NCBI GenBank assembly: GCA_937880075.1
Contig: CALFLM010000016.1
Coordinates: 11,331-75,330, forward strand
Origin: an uncultured Romboutsia sp.
GTDB taxonomy: Bacteria; Bacillota; Clostridia; Peptostreptococcales; Peptostreptococcaceae
Reading direction: 5' to 3'
Length of the DNA: 64,000 nt
Positions 42,369 through 52,366 of the stretch are shown here, in pieces. Within the stretch, counting starts at the first letter, position 1. Each line of letters opens with the position of its first letter. The position numbers were made by a program, and so were the translations under genes. A model generated the notes under the pieces. That model was not told the DNA's origin, searched no databases, and saw only the letters and a list, made by a program, of their open reading frames with translations.

Positions 42369-43511
42369 TTAATTATTCTTAGATATATCCTTTAATGCTT
42401 CTATAGCTTTATCTATTTCTTCTTTAGTATTAAAATATCCTATACTAAATCTTACTGCACCTTGCTCAAGTGTTCCTAGCGTTTTATGTGCTAGAGGAGA
42501 ACAATGTATTCCCGATCTAGTAGCTATATCATATTCGCTATCTAGTAAAAATGTTATTTCACCAGAATCCATATTTCCTATATTTATAGTTATAACAGAT
42601 GCTCTTTTATTTGCATCCTTAGGACCATAAATTTTTATATTAGGTACTTCTTCTAATCTATCTAACATATATCTACATAACTCTTCTTCGTGTTCTTTTA
42701 TTTTGTCTATACCTTCTTTAAATATAAACTTAACTCCTTCGTTTAATCCAACTATACCTGGAGTGTTATGTGTACCTGATTCATATTTATCTGGAAGAAG
42801 ATCTGGTTGAAATAAATCTTCAGATTTACTTCCTGTGCCACCTTCTTTTAAAATATTTATATTTAACCCTTCTTTTATATATAAAATACCAGTTCCTTGT
42901 GGACCTAATAGTCCTTTGTGACCTGGTGCTGCTAACATGTCTGCATAAACTTCTTTTAAGTCTATATTATATACACCTGCTGTTTGAGACGCATCTACTA
43001 AATATAATATTTTATGAGATTTTGCAACTTCTGACACAGCTTTTATATCTATTAATGTTCCACATACATTTGATGCATGTGTTGTTACTATTAATTTAGT
43101 ATTCGGTTTTATTGCTTTTTCTAAGTCTTGTATATCTAAAAATCCTTCTTTATCACATTGTACTATAGTATTCTCTATACCTAATTTTTCAAGAGATTTT
43201 ATAGGTCTTATTACAGAATTATGCTCCATACTAGTAGTTATTATATGATCTCCTGTATTTATAACACCTTTTATAGCTAAATTTAAAGAATCTGTTGCAT
43301 TGTTAGTAAATACTATATTCATAGGATTATCTATATTAAATAATTTAGCTATATTTTCTCTTGCATCATATATTTCTCTAGCTGCTTTAATAGCTAGTTT
43401 ATGTCCTGCCCTACCTGGATTTGCACAGTAGTTTTTCATACAATCCATCATAGCATCATATACAGCTTCTGGCTTAGGAAATGTTGTTGCTGCATTATCT
43501 AAATAAATCAT
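42369..43511 (-). CDS. Class V aminotransferase, cysteine desulfurase-like
   Basis: 380 residues. MIYLDNAATTFPKPEAVYDA, TNNATDSLNLAIKGVI, SMEHNSVIRPI, LVDASQTAGVYNIDL, then PLP lysine in AAPGHKGLLGPQGTG and SGTHNTPGIVGL. This is the NifS/CsdA-like group in which clostridial members pair with YedF/DUF3343, so it may supply S or Se from (seleno)cysteine. The C-terminal GIHCSPLAHKTLGT holds the expected catalytic Cys. It lies 21 nt after parB and may be read from the same transcript. Confidence 0.93.
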   Translation of the reverse strand: MIYLDNAATTFPKPEAVYDAMMDCMKNYCANPGRAGHKLAIKAAREIYDARENIAKLFNIDNPMNIVFTNNATDSLNLAIKGVINTGDHIITTSMEHNSVIRPIKSLEKLGIENTIVQCDKEGFLDIQDLEKAIKPNTKLIVTTHASNVCGTLIDIKAVSEVAKSHKILYLVDASQTAGVYNIDLKEVYADMLAAPGHKGLLGPQGTGILYIKEGLNINILKEGGTGSKSEDLFQPDLLPDKYESGTHNTPGIVGLNEGVKFIFKEGIDKIKEHEEELCRYMLDRLEEVPNIKIYGPKDANKRASVITINIGNMDSGEITFLLDSEYDIATRSGIHCSPLAHKTLGTLEQGAVRFSIGYFNTKEEIDKAIEALKDISKNN

Positions 43512-43532
43512 TTCATGATTTCCTTCCTTGTC

Positions 43533-44408
43533 TTAATTCTCCTCAAGAAGCATAGATACTATATTATTTAAATCATCTTCATTATAGTATTCTATTTCTA
43601 TTTTTCCTTTTTTCTTTCCTTTAGATATATTTACCTTAGTTCCAAATATATTTCTTAGTTTTTCTTCTACATCAACAATAAATACATCTTTTTCTTTTGA
43701 TTTTTTAGGAATTTCTTTAATATTATCCTCGCATATTTTCTTAGCTAAAACTTCTGTTGCTCTAACTGAAAGCTCTTCAGCTATAACTTTATTTGCTAAT
43801 TCTAATTGAAGATTCTCATCATTTACTCTAAGTAATGCTTTACCATGTCCTGCAGTTATTTGACCTTGATCTATCATATCCATTATTTTTTGTGGAAGAT
43901 TTAATAATCTTAATGTATTTGTTATATGCGGTCTACTTTTTCCTACAGCTTCTGATATTTCTTCTTGAGTAACTTCATAATTCTTTATTAAACTTCTATA
44001 TGCTAATGCTTCTTCTATAGGGTTTAATTCTTCTCTTTGTAAGTTTTCTATAAGTGCTATTTCCATTATATCTTTCATAGGTATATCTTTTATAACTGCA
44101 GGTATGTCACTTTTACGAGCTAGCTTAGATGCTCTATATCTTCTTTCTCCTGCTATTATCATATATTTACCTTTATCATCAGGCTTTAACACTATTGGTT
44201 GTAATACGCCATAATTCTTTATAGATTCACTTAATATCTTTATTTTCTCTTCGTCAAATACTCTTCTAGGTTGATCTTGATTTGGATATATATTTTTTAA
44301 ATCTATTGTTATTATATCTTTTTTATCTATTTCAGTACTAATATCAGGTATTAACGCACTAAGGCCCCTTCCTAATCTATTAGTTCTTTTTGTCGCTTTA
44401 TTCTCCAT
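43533..44408 (-). CDS. parB: Chromosome-partitioning protein ParB (Spo0J)
   Basis: 291 residues. ParB CTPase domain (DLKNIYPNQDQPRRVFDEEK, GVLQPIVLKP, MIIAGERRYRASKLA, MEIALIENLQREELNPIEEA) and HTH (EVTQEEISEAVGKSRPHITN, RLLNLPQKIMDMI), then a C-terminal dimerisation part. It loads on parS sites near oriC and slides as a CTP clamp. It is encoded 1 nt after soj; a parS-like palindrome lies 4.4 kb away at 48832-48847. Confidence 0.97.
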   Translation of the reverse strand: MENKATKRTNRLGRGLSALIPDISTEIDKKDIITIDLKNIYPNQDQPRRVFDEEKIKILSESIKNYGVLQPIVLKPDDKGKYMIIAGERRYRASKLARKSDIPAVIKDIPMKDIMEIALIENLQREELNPIEEALAYRSLIKNYEVTQEEISEAVGKSRPHITNTLRLLNLPQKIMDMIDQGQITAGHGKALLRVNDENLQLELANKVIAEELSVRATEVLAKKICEDNIKEIPKKSKEKDVFIVDVEEKLRNIFGTKVNISKGKKKGKIEIEYYNEDDLNNIVSMLLEEN

Positions 44409-44409
44409 A

Positions 44410-45183
44410 TTATATTATATCCTCCTCTAAATCTATAAACTCTTCTGCTAGTTCCATATATGCTACTGCACCCTTACATTTTGAATCATAATAAATTACT
44501 GGCTTTCCATGACTAGGTGCTTCTGCTAGTCTAACATTCCTTGGTATTAATGTCGTATATACATTACCTTTAAAGTATCTTTTTACTTCATCTACTACTT
44601 GAATTGATAAATTGGCTCTTCCATCAAACATACTTAACACAACACCTTGAATATCAAGGTTTGGATTTAATCTAGATTTGACTAGTTTTATAGTTCCCAT
44701 AAGCTGACTAACACCTTCTAATGCATAATATTCACATTGTATAGGTATTAAAACACTATCTACTGCGGTTAAACTATTTATAGTTAACATTCCTAATGAA
44801 GGAGGGCAATCTATAAATACATAGTCATATTTATCTCTTACTTTATCTATAGCATTTTTTAATATATATTCTCTGCTATCTCTTGATGTAAGTTCTATTT
44901 CACATCCTGCTAAATCTGTATCTGCTGCCACTATATCGATATTTTCAAATTCAGTACTTATTATTGTTTCACTTATATCTACACCATCTATTACAACATC
45001 ATATATTGTTTTCTCAACTAAATGTTTGTCAATTCCATATCCACTCGTTGTATTTCCCTGTGGATCTAAATCTAAAACTAGTATTTTTTTTCCCATTGTT
45101 CCTAAACTTGCAGTTAAGTTTACATTAGTAGTAGTTTTACCTACTCCTCCTTTTTGGTTAAATACTGCTATTACTTTGCTCAT
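44410..45183 (-). CDS. soj: Chromosome-partitioning ATPase ParA (Soj)
   Basis: 257 residues. Deviant Walker A KGGVGKTTTNVNLTASLG, DLDPQGNTTSGYGID, Walker B YDYVFIDCPPSLGMLTINSL, and IPRNVRLAEAPSHGKPVIYY. ParA ATPase that works with ParB in origin segregation and modulates DnaA. Paired with parB on the same strand; separated by a terminator-like hairpin from the upstream noc gene. Confidence 0.98.
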   Translation of the reverse strand: MSKVIAVFNQKGGVGKTTTNVNLTASLGTMGKKILVLDLDPQGNTTSGYGIDKHLVEKTIYDVVIDGVDISETIISTEFENIDIVAADTDLAGCEIELTSRDSREYILKNAIDKVRDKYDYVFIDCPPSLGMLTINSLTAVDSVLIPIQCEYYALEGVSQLMGTIKLVKSRLNPNLDIQGVVLSMFDGRANLSIQVVDEVKRYFKGNVYTTLIPRNVRLAEAPSHGKPVIYYDSKCKGAVAYMELAEEFIDLEEDII

Positions 45184-45211
45184 ATTGACTCTTCCCCCCG
45201 TAATATTTCAA

Positions 45212-45242
45212 AAAAAGATTACTGCAAAACAGTAACCTTTTT
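45212..45242 (-). terminator. Terminator between noc and soj
   Basis: On the minus strand AAAAGGTTACTG, loop TTTTG, CAGTAATCTTTTTTT. A good intrinsic terminator overlapping the noc stop codon. Confidence 0.8.
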
Positions 45243-46026
45243 ATTTTTTAGGAATCTTTACGACAACTTCCATATAATCGCCTTTATCTACTTCATTATA
45301 TTTAGCTTCGATTCCTGTACCAATTATTGCATCAAAGGCTTGCTTCATCGTGTTTAAATATATTCTTATACCCATAGTTCCTTTTATATTTTGTTTTTTT
45401 TCTGAATCTTGAGGGTTCTCTAACTCTTCTAATATATCCTTTATTATCTTTTCTGTTTTCTTTACAGTTAACTCATTTTTTATTATCTTATCAAGAACTT
45501 CATTAACTAAATCTTCTGTTGGCAATTTAAGAAGAGCTCTTGCATGTCTTTCTGTTAAGTTATTTTCTACTAACTTTATTTTTACACTGTTAGGTAATCT
45601 AAGTATTCTTAACTTATTTGCTATAGTAGACTGATTTTTACCTAACTTCTCAGCTAACTGTTGTTGTGTAAATTCATGTTCTTTTATTAGGTTCTCATAA
45701 CCCATTGCTTCTTCTATAAAATTTAAATCTTCTCTTTGTAGATTTTCTAATAAAGCTAGCACTGCAGATGATTCATCAGACATGTTATTTATGATAGCTG
45801 GAACAGCTTGAAGATTAGCTAATTTTGCAGCTCTAAATCTTCTTTCCCCCGCAATTAACTCATACTTATCATCTTTTTGCCTAACTGTTATTGGTTGAAG
45901 TATTCCATAAACTTTTATAGAATTGCTTAGTTCTTCTAAAGCTGCTTGTGAAAATACCTTTCTTGGTTGATATGGATTAGGGACTATGTTTTCTATAGGT
46001 ATCTCCATAACTTTTTTATCTTCCAT
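45241..46026 (-). CDS. noc: Nucleoid occlusion protein Noc (ParB paralogue)
   Basis: 261 residues. A ParB-type domain (IENIVPNPYQPRKVFSQAAL, GILQPITVRQ, ELIAGERRFRAAKLANLQAV, LALLENLQREDLNFIEEAMG) and HTH (EFTQQQLAEKLGKNQSTIAN, LRILRLPNSVKIKL), with a Noc-like C-terminus (IRIYLNTMKQAFDAIIGTGI). Position next to rsmG is the standard noc locus. Noc binds its own sites and blocks FtsZ assembly over the nucleoid. The membrane-targeting N-terminal helix of Bacillus Noc is not obvious here. Confidence 0.9.
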   Translation of the reverse strand: MEDKKVMEIPIENIVPNPYQPRKVFSQAALEELSNSIKVYGILQPITVRQKDDKYELIAGERRFRAAKLANLQAVPAIINNMSDESSAVLALLENLQREDLNFIEEAMGYENLIKEHEFTQQQLAEKLGKNQSTIANKLRILRLPNSVKIKLVENNLTERHARALLKLPTEDLVNEVLDKIIKNELTVKKTEKIIKDILEELENPQDSEKKQNIKGTMGIRIYLNTMKQAFDAIIGTGIEAKYNEVDKGDYMEVVVKIPKK

Positions 46027-46197
46027 AACATACCTCTCTCATTTAGGATAAATATATTTTAATTTAATTATTTACAAATTAATACTTCATTTTAATACTA
46101 TATTAGATATATAAATAACATTTCTTCACAATACTTATATAATCCTTCTATTTTATTTTACTTTTAACACAAATTTATATATTTCTAAAATAAAATA

Positions 46198-46917
46198 TTA
46201 TTTTATCGGGCTTTTTACTGGTTTTCCCGCTTTTCTTGGGTATTTATTTGGCGTATTTTTTATTTTTTTAAATACTAATATATTATGGTTTAAATCAGAT
46301 TCAGGCAATTCGATATTTATCTTTTCTATAAACTCAACACCTAAAACATCCATCGCTAATTTTGATTCTTCTAACTCTAAGTTTGCATTTGGACCTTTTA
46401 AACACACAAAGTATCCACCTAATTTAACAAATGGAACACAAAATTCCATTAAAATAGGTAGTCCTGCAACAGCTCTTGCAGTAGCTATATCATATTTTTC
46501 TCTGTACTCTTCTAGCTTACCAAAATCCTCTGCTCTACCATGTATAAACTTTATATTATCAATTTCCACTTGTCTACTTACTTCTTGCAAGAAGTTGATT
46601 CTCTTATTTAATGAGTCTAATAAAGTTAATTCTATATTTTTTAAGCAAATTCTTAAAGGTAATCCTGGGAATCCTGCTCCAGTACCTACATCTATAATAG
46701 ATACTCCATCTTTTATATATCCGTTAGTTACTGCTGAAACAGAATCTAAGAAGTGCTTTATATACACTTCTTTTTCATCTTCTATTCCAGTAAGGTTCAT
46801 TTTTTGATTCCAATCGACTAATATTTCCCTGTAAATATTAAAATCATTTAATATTTTGTCATCTACTTGTATTCCTAAATTTTCAAGACCATTTTTTAAT
46901 ATACCTCTATTGCTCAT
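46198..46917 (-). CDS. rsmG: 16S rRNA (guanine527-N7)-methyltransferase RsmG
   Basis: 239 residues. [23 protein letters not shown]-binding [51 protein letters not shown] and [11 protein letters not shown]. Methylates G527 in the 530 loop of 16S rRNA. It overlaps the end of mnmG by 11 nt, so the two are translationally coupled. The C-terminal extension [19 protein letters not shown] is the family's usual basic tail. Confidence 0.97.
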   Translation of the reverse strand: MSNRGILKNGLENLGIQVDDKILNDFNIYREILVDWNQKMNLTGIEDEKEVYIKHFLDSVSAVTNGYIKDGVSIIDVGTGAGFPGLPLRICLKNIELTLLDSLNKRINFLQEVSRQVEIDNIKFIHGRAEDFGKLEEYREKYDIATARAVAGLPILMEFCVPFVKLGGYFVCLKGPNANLELEESKLAMDVLGVEFIEKINIELPESDLNHNILVFKKIKNTPNKYPRKAGKPVKSPIK

Positions 46918-48805
46918 CTTTTCCTCCTCTAGTTCTTCTCATTTGTTCTAAGTATATAAGAAGTACTGATATATCTGCAGGTGAAACTCCAGAGATACGA
47001 GATGCTTGTCCTATAGATATAGGTCTTATTGCATCTAGCTTTTGTCTTGCTTCTATTCTAAGTCCATCTATTGATAAATAGTCTATTACTTCTGGTAATC
47101 TCTTATTTTCAAGCTTTTTAAATTGATCTATTTGCTTTAATTGCTTTTCTATATATCCTTCATATTTTGTCATTATTACACATTGTTCTTTAACTTCATA
47201 AGATACATCTTCTCCAGCACCTTTACCTATAGCTTCTATTAACTCATAAGTTACTTCTGGACGCTTTAAGAATTCATATAAAGATAAACCTACTTTTATT
47301 TCTGATGCTCCCATTTCATTTAATAAATGATTTACTTCTTTAGGAGTTACTCTTTCAGTTTTTAATCTTTCTAATTCTTGTTCTACTTCAGCTTTCTTCT
47401 TAAGATATCTTTGATATCTTTCTTCTGAAACTAAACCTATATCATATCCTCTTTGAGTAAGTCTCATATCAGCATTATCTTGTCTTAGATATAGTCTGTA
47501 TTCTGATCTTGAAGTCATCATTCTATATGGTTCATTAGTTCCTTTTGTAACTAAATCATCTATTAATACACCTATATATGCTTCTGATCTATCAAGTACA
47601 AAAGGCTCTTTTCCTTCTATTTTATGAGCTGCATTTATACCAGCTATAAGTCCTTGAGCTGCTGCTTCTTCATAACCAGATGTTCCATTAAACTGACCAG
47701 CACTGAATAAGTTTTCAACTCCTTTTATTTCAAGACTTATTTTTAATTGAGTTGGATCTATACAATCATACTCTATAGCATACGCAGGTCTCATTATTTT
47801 AGCATTTTCAAGACCTTTTACACTCTTATACATTTCAATTTGAACTTCATAAGGTAAACTTGTTGATATACCTTGAATGTACATTTCTTTTGTATCTAAA
47901 CCTTCTGGCTCTATAAATATTTGGTGCGATTCTTTATCACTAAATCTTACAACTTTATCTTCTATAGATGGACAATATCTAGCTCCTGTACTATCTGCTT
48001 GCCCACTATACATAGCCGTTCTTTCTAAGTTGTTAGTTATTATTTCATGAGTTCTTGGGTTTGTTCTTGTTAAATAACAAGGCTCTTGTTTTATTCCTAT
48101 ATCATCAGTTAAGAATGAGAATGGAGTAATCTTTTTATCTCCTTCTTGTATAGACATCTCCGAAAAATCTATACTATCTCTATGAATTCTAGCAGGAGTT
48201 CCTGTTTTGAACCTTCTCATATTTAATCCTAAGTCAACTAATCTATCTGTAAGATGTTTAGAATATGCTAATGCATTAGGACCTTCATTAATAGTCAATT
48301 CGCCTATAAATATCTTAGAGTTTAAATAAACTCCAGTTGCTAATATAACGGCTTTAGCTTCATATTTACATCCTAGCTTAGTAACTACACCTGTAACAAC
48401 TTGTCCTTCATGTAATATATCAACCACTTCATCCATAACTATATCTATATTAGGATTATCTTCTAAAGTCTTCTTCATTTCTGTGTGATATTTAAATTTA
48501 TCAGCCTGACCTCTTAAAGAGTGAACTGCTGGCCCTTTAGCAGTATTTAACATTCTACTTTGTATAAGTGTCTTATCTGCATTTATACCCATTTGTCCAC
48601 CTAAAGCATCAATTTCTTTTACTAATTGTCCTTTACCAGTCCCACCTATTGATGGATTACAAGGCATTAAGGCTATTGAATCTAAAGACATAGTAACTAC
48701 TAATGTCTTATGTCCCATCCTTGCTGTAGCAAGAGCTGCTTCACAACCGGCATGCCCTGCTCCAACTACTATTACGTCATACTTCCCTGCATCAAACTGT
48801 TTCAT
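46907..48805 (-). CDS. mnmG: tRNA uridine-5-carboxymethylaminomethyl modification enzyme MnmG (GidA)
   Basis: 632 residues, normal length. FAD-binding [69 protein letters not shown], and the C-terminal MnmE-binding helical domain ([20 protein letters not shown]). With MnmE it installs the (carboxymethyl)aminomethyl group on U34 of tRNAs for Lys, Glu, Gln and others. A parS-like palindrome lies between mnmE and this gene. Confidence 0.98.
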   Translation of the reverse strand: MKQFDAGKYDVIVVGAGHAGCEAALATARMGHKTLVVTMSLDSIALMPCNPSIGGTGKGQLVKEIDALGGQMGINADKTLIQSRMLNTAKGPAVHSLRGQADKFKYHTEMKKTLEDNPNIDIVMDEVVDILHEGQVVTGVVTKLGCKYEAKAVILATGVYLNSKIFIGELTINEGPNALAYSKHLTDRLVDLGLNMRRFKTGTPARIHRDSIDFSEMSIQEGDKKITPFSFLTDDIGIKQEPCYLTRTNPRTHEIITNNLERTAMYSGQADSTGARYCPSIEDKVVRFSDKESHQIFIEPEGLDTKEMYIQGISTSLPYEVQIEMYKSVKGLENAKIMRPAYAIEYDCIDPTQLKISLEIKGVENLFSAGQFNGTSGYEEAAAQGLIAGINAAHKIEGKEPFVLDRSEAYIGVLIDDLVTKGTNEPYRMMTSRSEYRLYLRQDNADMRLTQRGYDIGLVSEERYQRYLKKKAEVEQELERLKTERVTPKEVNHLLNEMGASEIKVGLSLYEFLKRPEVTYELIEAIGKGAGEDVSYEVKEQCVIMTKYEGYIEKQLKQIDQFKKLENKRLPEVIDYLSIDGLRIEARQKLDAIRPISIGQASRISGVSPADISVLLIYLEQMRRTRGGKDEQ

Positions 48806-48825
48806 ATGGATCTCCTTTCTGTTTT

Positions 48826-48853
48826 ACGTTATGTTTCACGCAAAACATAACGT
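48826..48853. promoter_or_regulatory. parS-like palindrome between mnmE and mnmG
   Basis: TGTTTCACGCAAAACA (48832-48847) matches the parS consensus TGTTTCACGTGAAACA at 14 of 16 positions. It lies at the centre of a larger palindrome with 11-bp arms ACGTTATGTTT (48826-48836) and AAACATAACGT (48843-48853). It is ~4 kb from oriC and 4 kb from parB. There is no T-run, so it is not a terminator. Confidence 0.75.
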
Positions 48854-48866
48854 TCTTTATATATAT

Positions 48867-50255
48867 TTATTTACCTATACAGAAGTTTGCAAATATTGTA
48901 TCTAATAAATCTTCTCTTACTGTGTCTCCGTTTATATATCCTAAATAATCCCATATATTTTTAAAATCAACTTCTATAAAATCATATGGCATTCTTTGCT
49001 CAATAGCATTCATTGCATCGTTTATAGATTCATATGCTTTAAATAGAGCATCTTTATGTCTTGAATTAGTTATTATTAAGTTAGAAGAATTTTTTACGCT
49101 TCCATGATAAACCATAGATTCTATCTTATCTTGTAATTCCTCTATCCCTTGATGTTTTAAAGCTGATATCTTTATTATATCTTCACTATTAACAAATTCT
49201 TCTATTTTTTCTAATTCTATTTGAGGTTCTAAGTCCATTTTATTTAACAGAACTATAGTCTTCTTATTTTTAAGATTTTCTAAAATCTCCATATCTTCTT
49301 GTGATAATTTTCTAGATGCATCTAGAACCATTATAACTAAATCAGCTGTACTGAAAGATTCCTTAGATTTTTCTACCCCTATTTTTTCAACTACATCTTC
49401 TGTTTCTCTTATACCTGCAGTATCAACTATTTTTAGAGGTATACCCTTTATATTAACAAACTCTTCTATAACATCTCTAGTTGTACCTGCTATATCAGTT
49501 ACTATTGCTCTATTTTCTCCTAGTATAGAGTTTAGTAAAGATGATTTACCTACATTAGGCTTACCTACTATTACAGTTTTTAAACCATCTCTAAGTATTT
49601 TACCACTTTCCGCTGTATCGTAAAGTTTTTTGATTTCATTTCTAAGCTCAAGAGCTTTTTCTTCTAGTCTTTGATATGTGATTTCTTCTACATCTTCTTC
49701 TGCAAAATCTATAGAAACTTCTAAGTGAGCTAAAACTTCCGTAACATTCATTCTTAAATCTTTTATTTTTTTAGCTAAACTTCCTTCTAATTGATTTTGA
49801 GCTACTTCATGAGCCATATCCGTTTTTGATTTTATAACATCGATTATAGCTTCTGCTTGAGATAAGTCTATTCTTCCATTTAAAAATGCTCTTTTTGTAA
49901 ACTCTCCTGACTCAGCTAATCTTACACCTTTAGATAGTATAAGTTCTAATATTTTTTTTACTGAAATAAATCCACCGTGGCAATTTATTTCTATTACATC
50001 TTCAGTTGTATATGAATTCGGTCCTTTCATATAAGCTACTAACACTTCATCTATTACTTTTTCACCATCAACGATTGTCCCATATATTAACGTTCTCGCA
50101 TTATAATCTTTTATCATTTTTCCTGATTTAGATTTAAAGATTGATTGGGTTACTTGTAGTGATTTTTCTCCACTAATTCTGATTATTCCTATTCCACCTT
50201 CTCCAGGTGCTGTAGCAATTGCCGCTATAGTATCATCTATAAACAAATCATTCAC
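48867..50255 (-). CDS. mnmE: tRNA modification GTPase MnmE (TrmE)
   Basis: 462 residues. N-terminal formyl-THF-binding domain (DDTIAAIATAPGEGGIGIIR), helical domain, and G domain with G1 GKPNVGKSSLLN, IAGTTRDVIEEFV, DTAGIRET, NKMD, plus the C-terminal catalytic Cys motif FANFCIGK. Works with MnmG on tRNA wobble uridine. First of mnmE-mnmG-rsmG; preceded by its own intergenic gap after jag. Confidence 0.98.
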   Translation of the reverse strand: MNDLFIDDTIAAIATAPGEGGIGIIRISGEKSLQVTQSIFKSKSGKMIKDYNARTLIYGTIVDGEKVIDEVLVAYMKGPNSYTTEDVIEINCHGGFISVKKILELILSKGVRLAESGEFTKRAFLNGRIDLSQAEAIIDVIKSKTDMAHEVAQNQLEGSLAKKIKDLRMNVTEVLAHLEVSIDFAEEDVEEITYQRLEEKALELRNEIKKLYDTAESGKILRDGLKTVIVGKPNVGKSSLLNSILGENRAIVTDIAGTTRDVIEEFVNIKGIPLKIVDTAGIRETEDVVEKIGVEKSKESFSTADLVIMVLDASRKLSQEDMEILENLKNKKTIVLLNKMDLEPQIELEKIEEFVNSEDIIKISALKHQGIEELQDKIESMVYHGSVKNSSNLIITNSRHKDALFKAYESINDAMNAIEQRMPYDFIEVDFKNIWDYLGYINGDTVREDLLDTIFANFCIGK

Positions 50256-50334
50256 CTCTTAATATAAATTTTATCCTTTTCGTTACTTTTAATTGTTTCC
50301 TTAATCTTAACATTATATAAAATAAATTGCAAAA

Positions 50335-50366
50335 ATAAAACCCCCTATTACCTAGGAGGTTGATTT
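50335..50366 (-). terminator. Terminator of the rnpA-yidD-yidC-jag operon
   Basis: On the minus strand AACCTCC, loop with CTAG, GGGGGTT then TTATTTTT; it directly follows the jag stop codon at 50366. Confidence 0.75.
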
Positions 50367-50995
50367 TATTTTATATATTCTATTACTAATCTTCTATATG
50401 GGTCAGTTCCTTCACTATAAGTACTTACATACTTATCATTTTGAAGAGCAGAATGTATTATTCTTCTTTCATAAGGATTCATATAGTCAAGTTTCTTAGT
50501 TCTCTTTGTTTTAGCTACTTCTCTAGCTACCTTGTGTGCATATCTTATTAAAGATGCTTCTCTCTTTGATCTATAATCTTCTATATCCACAAGAACTCTC
50601 ATATTAGAATTTTTATTTATTTTGTTAAGTGCAAGTCCTGTTAATAATTGTATAGAGTCTAAAGTTTCTCCTCTTTTACCAATTAAAGCAGCTGATTCTT
50701 GACCTCTTATATCAACTTTTATAAGATTACCTTCTTGAGTTACACTAAAATCTGCATCTATATTAGAATTTTTAAGTATGTTTTCAACAAAGGCCTTAGC
50801 TATATCTATTTCTGTTTCTTTTTCTATAACAGTAAATTTATAAAGACCATCCTTAGCACCTAAAAACCCTAAAAAACCTTTTGTTGGACTTTCTAATACT
50901 TGAATTTCTAAATCTTCTAATTTAGAATTTAATTCAACAATCGCTTTATTTATAGCTTCTTCTTTACTTTTACTTCTTATTTCTAGGCTTTTCAT
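50366..50995 (-). CDS. jag: RNA-binding protein Jag/KhpB
   Basis: 209 residues. Jag-N domain (KSLEIRSKSKEEAINKAIVE, GFLGFLGAKDGLYKF), type II KH domain (VDIRGQESAALIGKRGETLD) and R3H (NPYERRIIHSALQNDKYVST). With KhpA it binds many RNAs and affects cell elongation and division. Overlaps yidC by 26 nt; its ribosome-binding site GGAGG lies inside the yidC 3' end, 9 nt from the ATG. Confidence 0.95.
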   Translation of the reverse strand: MKSLEIRSKSKEEAINKAIVELNSKLEDLEIQVLESPTKGFLGFLGAKDGLYKFTVIEKETEIDIAKAFVENILKNSNIDADFSVTQEGNLIKVDIRGQESAALIGKRGETLDSIQLLTGLALNKINKNSNMRVLVDIEDYRSKREASLIRYAHKVAREVAKTKRTKKLDYMNPYERRIIHSALQNDKYVSTYSEGTDPYRRLVIEYIK

Positions 50996-51668
50996 CTACT
51001 ACTTCCTCCTTAGAAACAGCCAGTTTAGCTCTTAAAGGATTCATTATTAAATAGTGTTGTCCTATTGCAAACACGTTACCTATTGTCCAGTATAATGTAA
51101 GACCTGCTGGGAAAGAGAATCCCCAGAATAACATCATAGCTGACATAACATAAGTCATTACCTTCATAGATCCTTGTTGCTGATCTTTAGGCATCATTAA
51201 TAATTGCATTAAAAATGTAGTTGCTCCTGATAATATAGCTAATATAACATCTGGCGTAGTTAAATCTTTTATCCATAAAAACCCTTTTGCTGCAGTTGCA
51301 AATTGAGCTTGGTCTGTAAAAACTCCATATGTAACAGGTTCTCTTAATACAGAAAATAGTGCAATTAATATAGGCATTTGTATTAATAAAGGTAAACACC
51401 CAGCTAATGGATTAATTTTAGCTTCTGTGTATATCTTCATTATTTCTTGTTGTTGTTTTTCAGGTTTATCTTTGTATTTTGTTTGTATTTCTTGTATCTT
51501 AGGCTGTATATCTTGCATTGCCTTCGTAGATTTTGTTTGCTTAATTGTAAGTGGTAGTAATAATACTTTTACTAATATAGTGAATAATATTATTGAAAGT
51601 CCATAATTCTGAACAAACTCAAATATTATTCTTAGGACATGTCCTAAAGCATTACTTATAATATTCAC
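50970..51668 (-). CDS. yidC: Membrane protein insertase YidC/SpoIIIJ
   Basis: 232 residues. Core YidC fold: ALGHVLRIIFEFVQNYGLSI, KQTKSTKAMQDIQPKIQEIQ, INPLAGCLPLLIQMPILIAL, and C-terminal helices LTLYWTIGNVFAIGQHYLI. Unlike many Firmicutes paralogues it lacks an N-terminal lipobox and starts within the first membrane helix, as in clostridial YidC proteins. Inserts membrane proteins with or without SecYEG. In the rpmH-rnpA-yidD-yidC-jag arrangement. Confidence 0.96.
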   Translation of the reverse strand: MNIISNALGHVLRIIFEFVQNYGLSIILFTILVKVLLLPLTIKQTKSTKAMQDIQPKIQEIQTKYKDKPEKQQQEIMKIYTEAKINPLAGCLPLLIQMPILIALFSVLREPVTYGVFTDQAQFATAAKGFLWIKDLTTPDVILAILSGATTFLMQLLMMPKDQQQGSMKVMTYVMSAMMLFWGFSFPAGLTLYWTIGNVFAIGQHYLIMNPLRAKLAVSKEEVVDEKPRNKK

Positions 51669-51697
51669 TTTCTATACCTCCCAAAGTATGTGTTGTT

Positions 51698-51948
51698 TTA
51701 TTTAAGTGGATCGTATCCTCCTGGATGAAAAGGATGACACTTTAATAATCGTCTTAAGGTTAAATATATCCCTTTTAACGCTCCATATTTTCTAATTGCT
51801 TCAATTGAATACTGAGAACATGTAGGATAAAATCTACAAGTTGGTCCTTTTAAAGGAGATATAAATTTTTGGTAAAATCTCACTAAATAAATAAGTAACT
51901 TCGATGAATACCTATTAATTTCCTTTAATATATAATTTTTTTTTTCAA
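51698..51948 (-). CDS. yidD: Membrane protein insertion efficiency factor YidD, with a frame problem at its 5' end
   Basis: The conserved part is intact: [56 protein letters not shown]. The only in-frame standard start is GTG 51883, giving 61 residues without a ribosome-binding site and lacking ~8 usual N-terminal residues. A good ribosome-binding site (GGAGGT, 51961-51956) sits 7 nt before TTG 51948, which opens a frame through an A10 run (51936-51945). One extra A would join that start to the full YidD frame ([20 protein letters not shown]). Slippage, a length-variable A tract or a sequencing error could explain this. YidD is a small membrane-associated protein assisting YidC. Confidence 0.85.
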
Positions 51949-51977
51949 AACACAGACCTCCAAGTAAAAATATAGAT

Positions 51978-52319
51978 TTATATTAATCCTGCTTTTTTTA
52001 TAAGATGATTCATAGACTTTTCTATATCCTTATAATCAGCTTCTTTTATCGCAACTCTAGCTATAAATACAATATCATATCCATATTTAACGTTTACATC
52101 GACATTTAATCTATATGATTCTTTTATTTTTCTTCTTATTTTATTTCTATTAATAGCATTTCCTACTTTTTTAGAAACTGAAATCCCTACTCTAGTAGAG
52201 TCTGATTTATTATCTAGTATATACATTACTAAGTTTCTATTCGCAAAAGATTTGCCGTGTTTGTATACTTTTCTAAAATCAGAGTCTTTTTTTAAACCTT
52301 GAGTTCTCTTGAAGTCCAT
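51978..52319 (-). CDS. rnpA: Ribonuclease P protein component
   Basis: 113 residues. [34 protein letters not shown], and the RNR signature [20 protein letters not shown]. Basic protein that binds RNase P RNA and helps process 5' ends of tRNAs. It lies downstream of rpmH across an attenuator-like hairpin; yidD follows. Confidence 0.97.
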   Translation of the reverse strand: MDFKRTQGLKKDSDFRKVYKHGKSFANRNLVMYILDNKSDSTRVGISVSKKVGNAINRNKIRRKIKESYRLNVDVNVKYGYDIVFIARVAIKEADYKDIEKSMNHLIKKAGLI

Positions 52320-52366
52320 CTTAAAACCTCCATAAACACAGCTGTTAATTATATTTTCTACACAAA

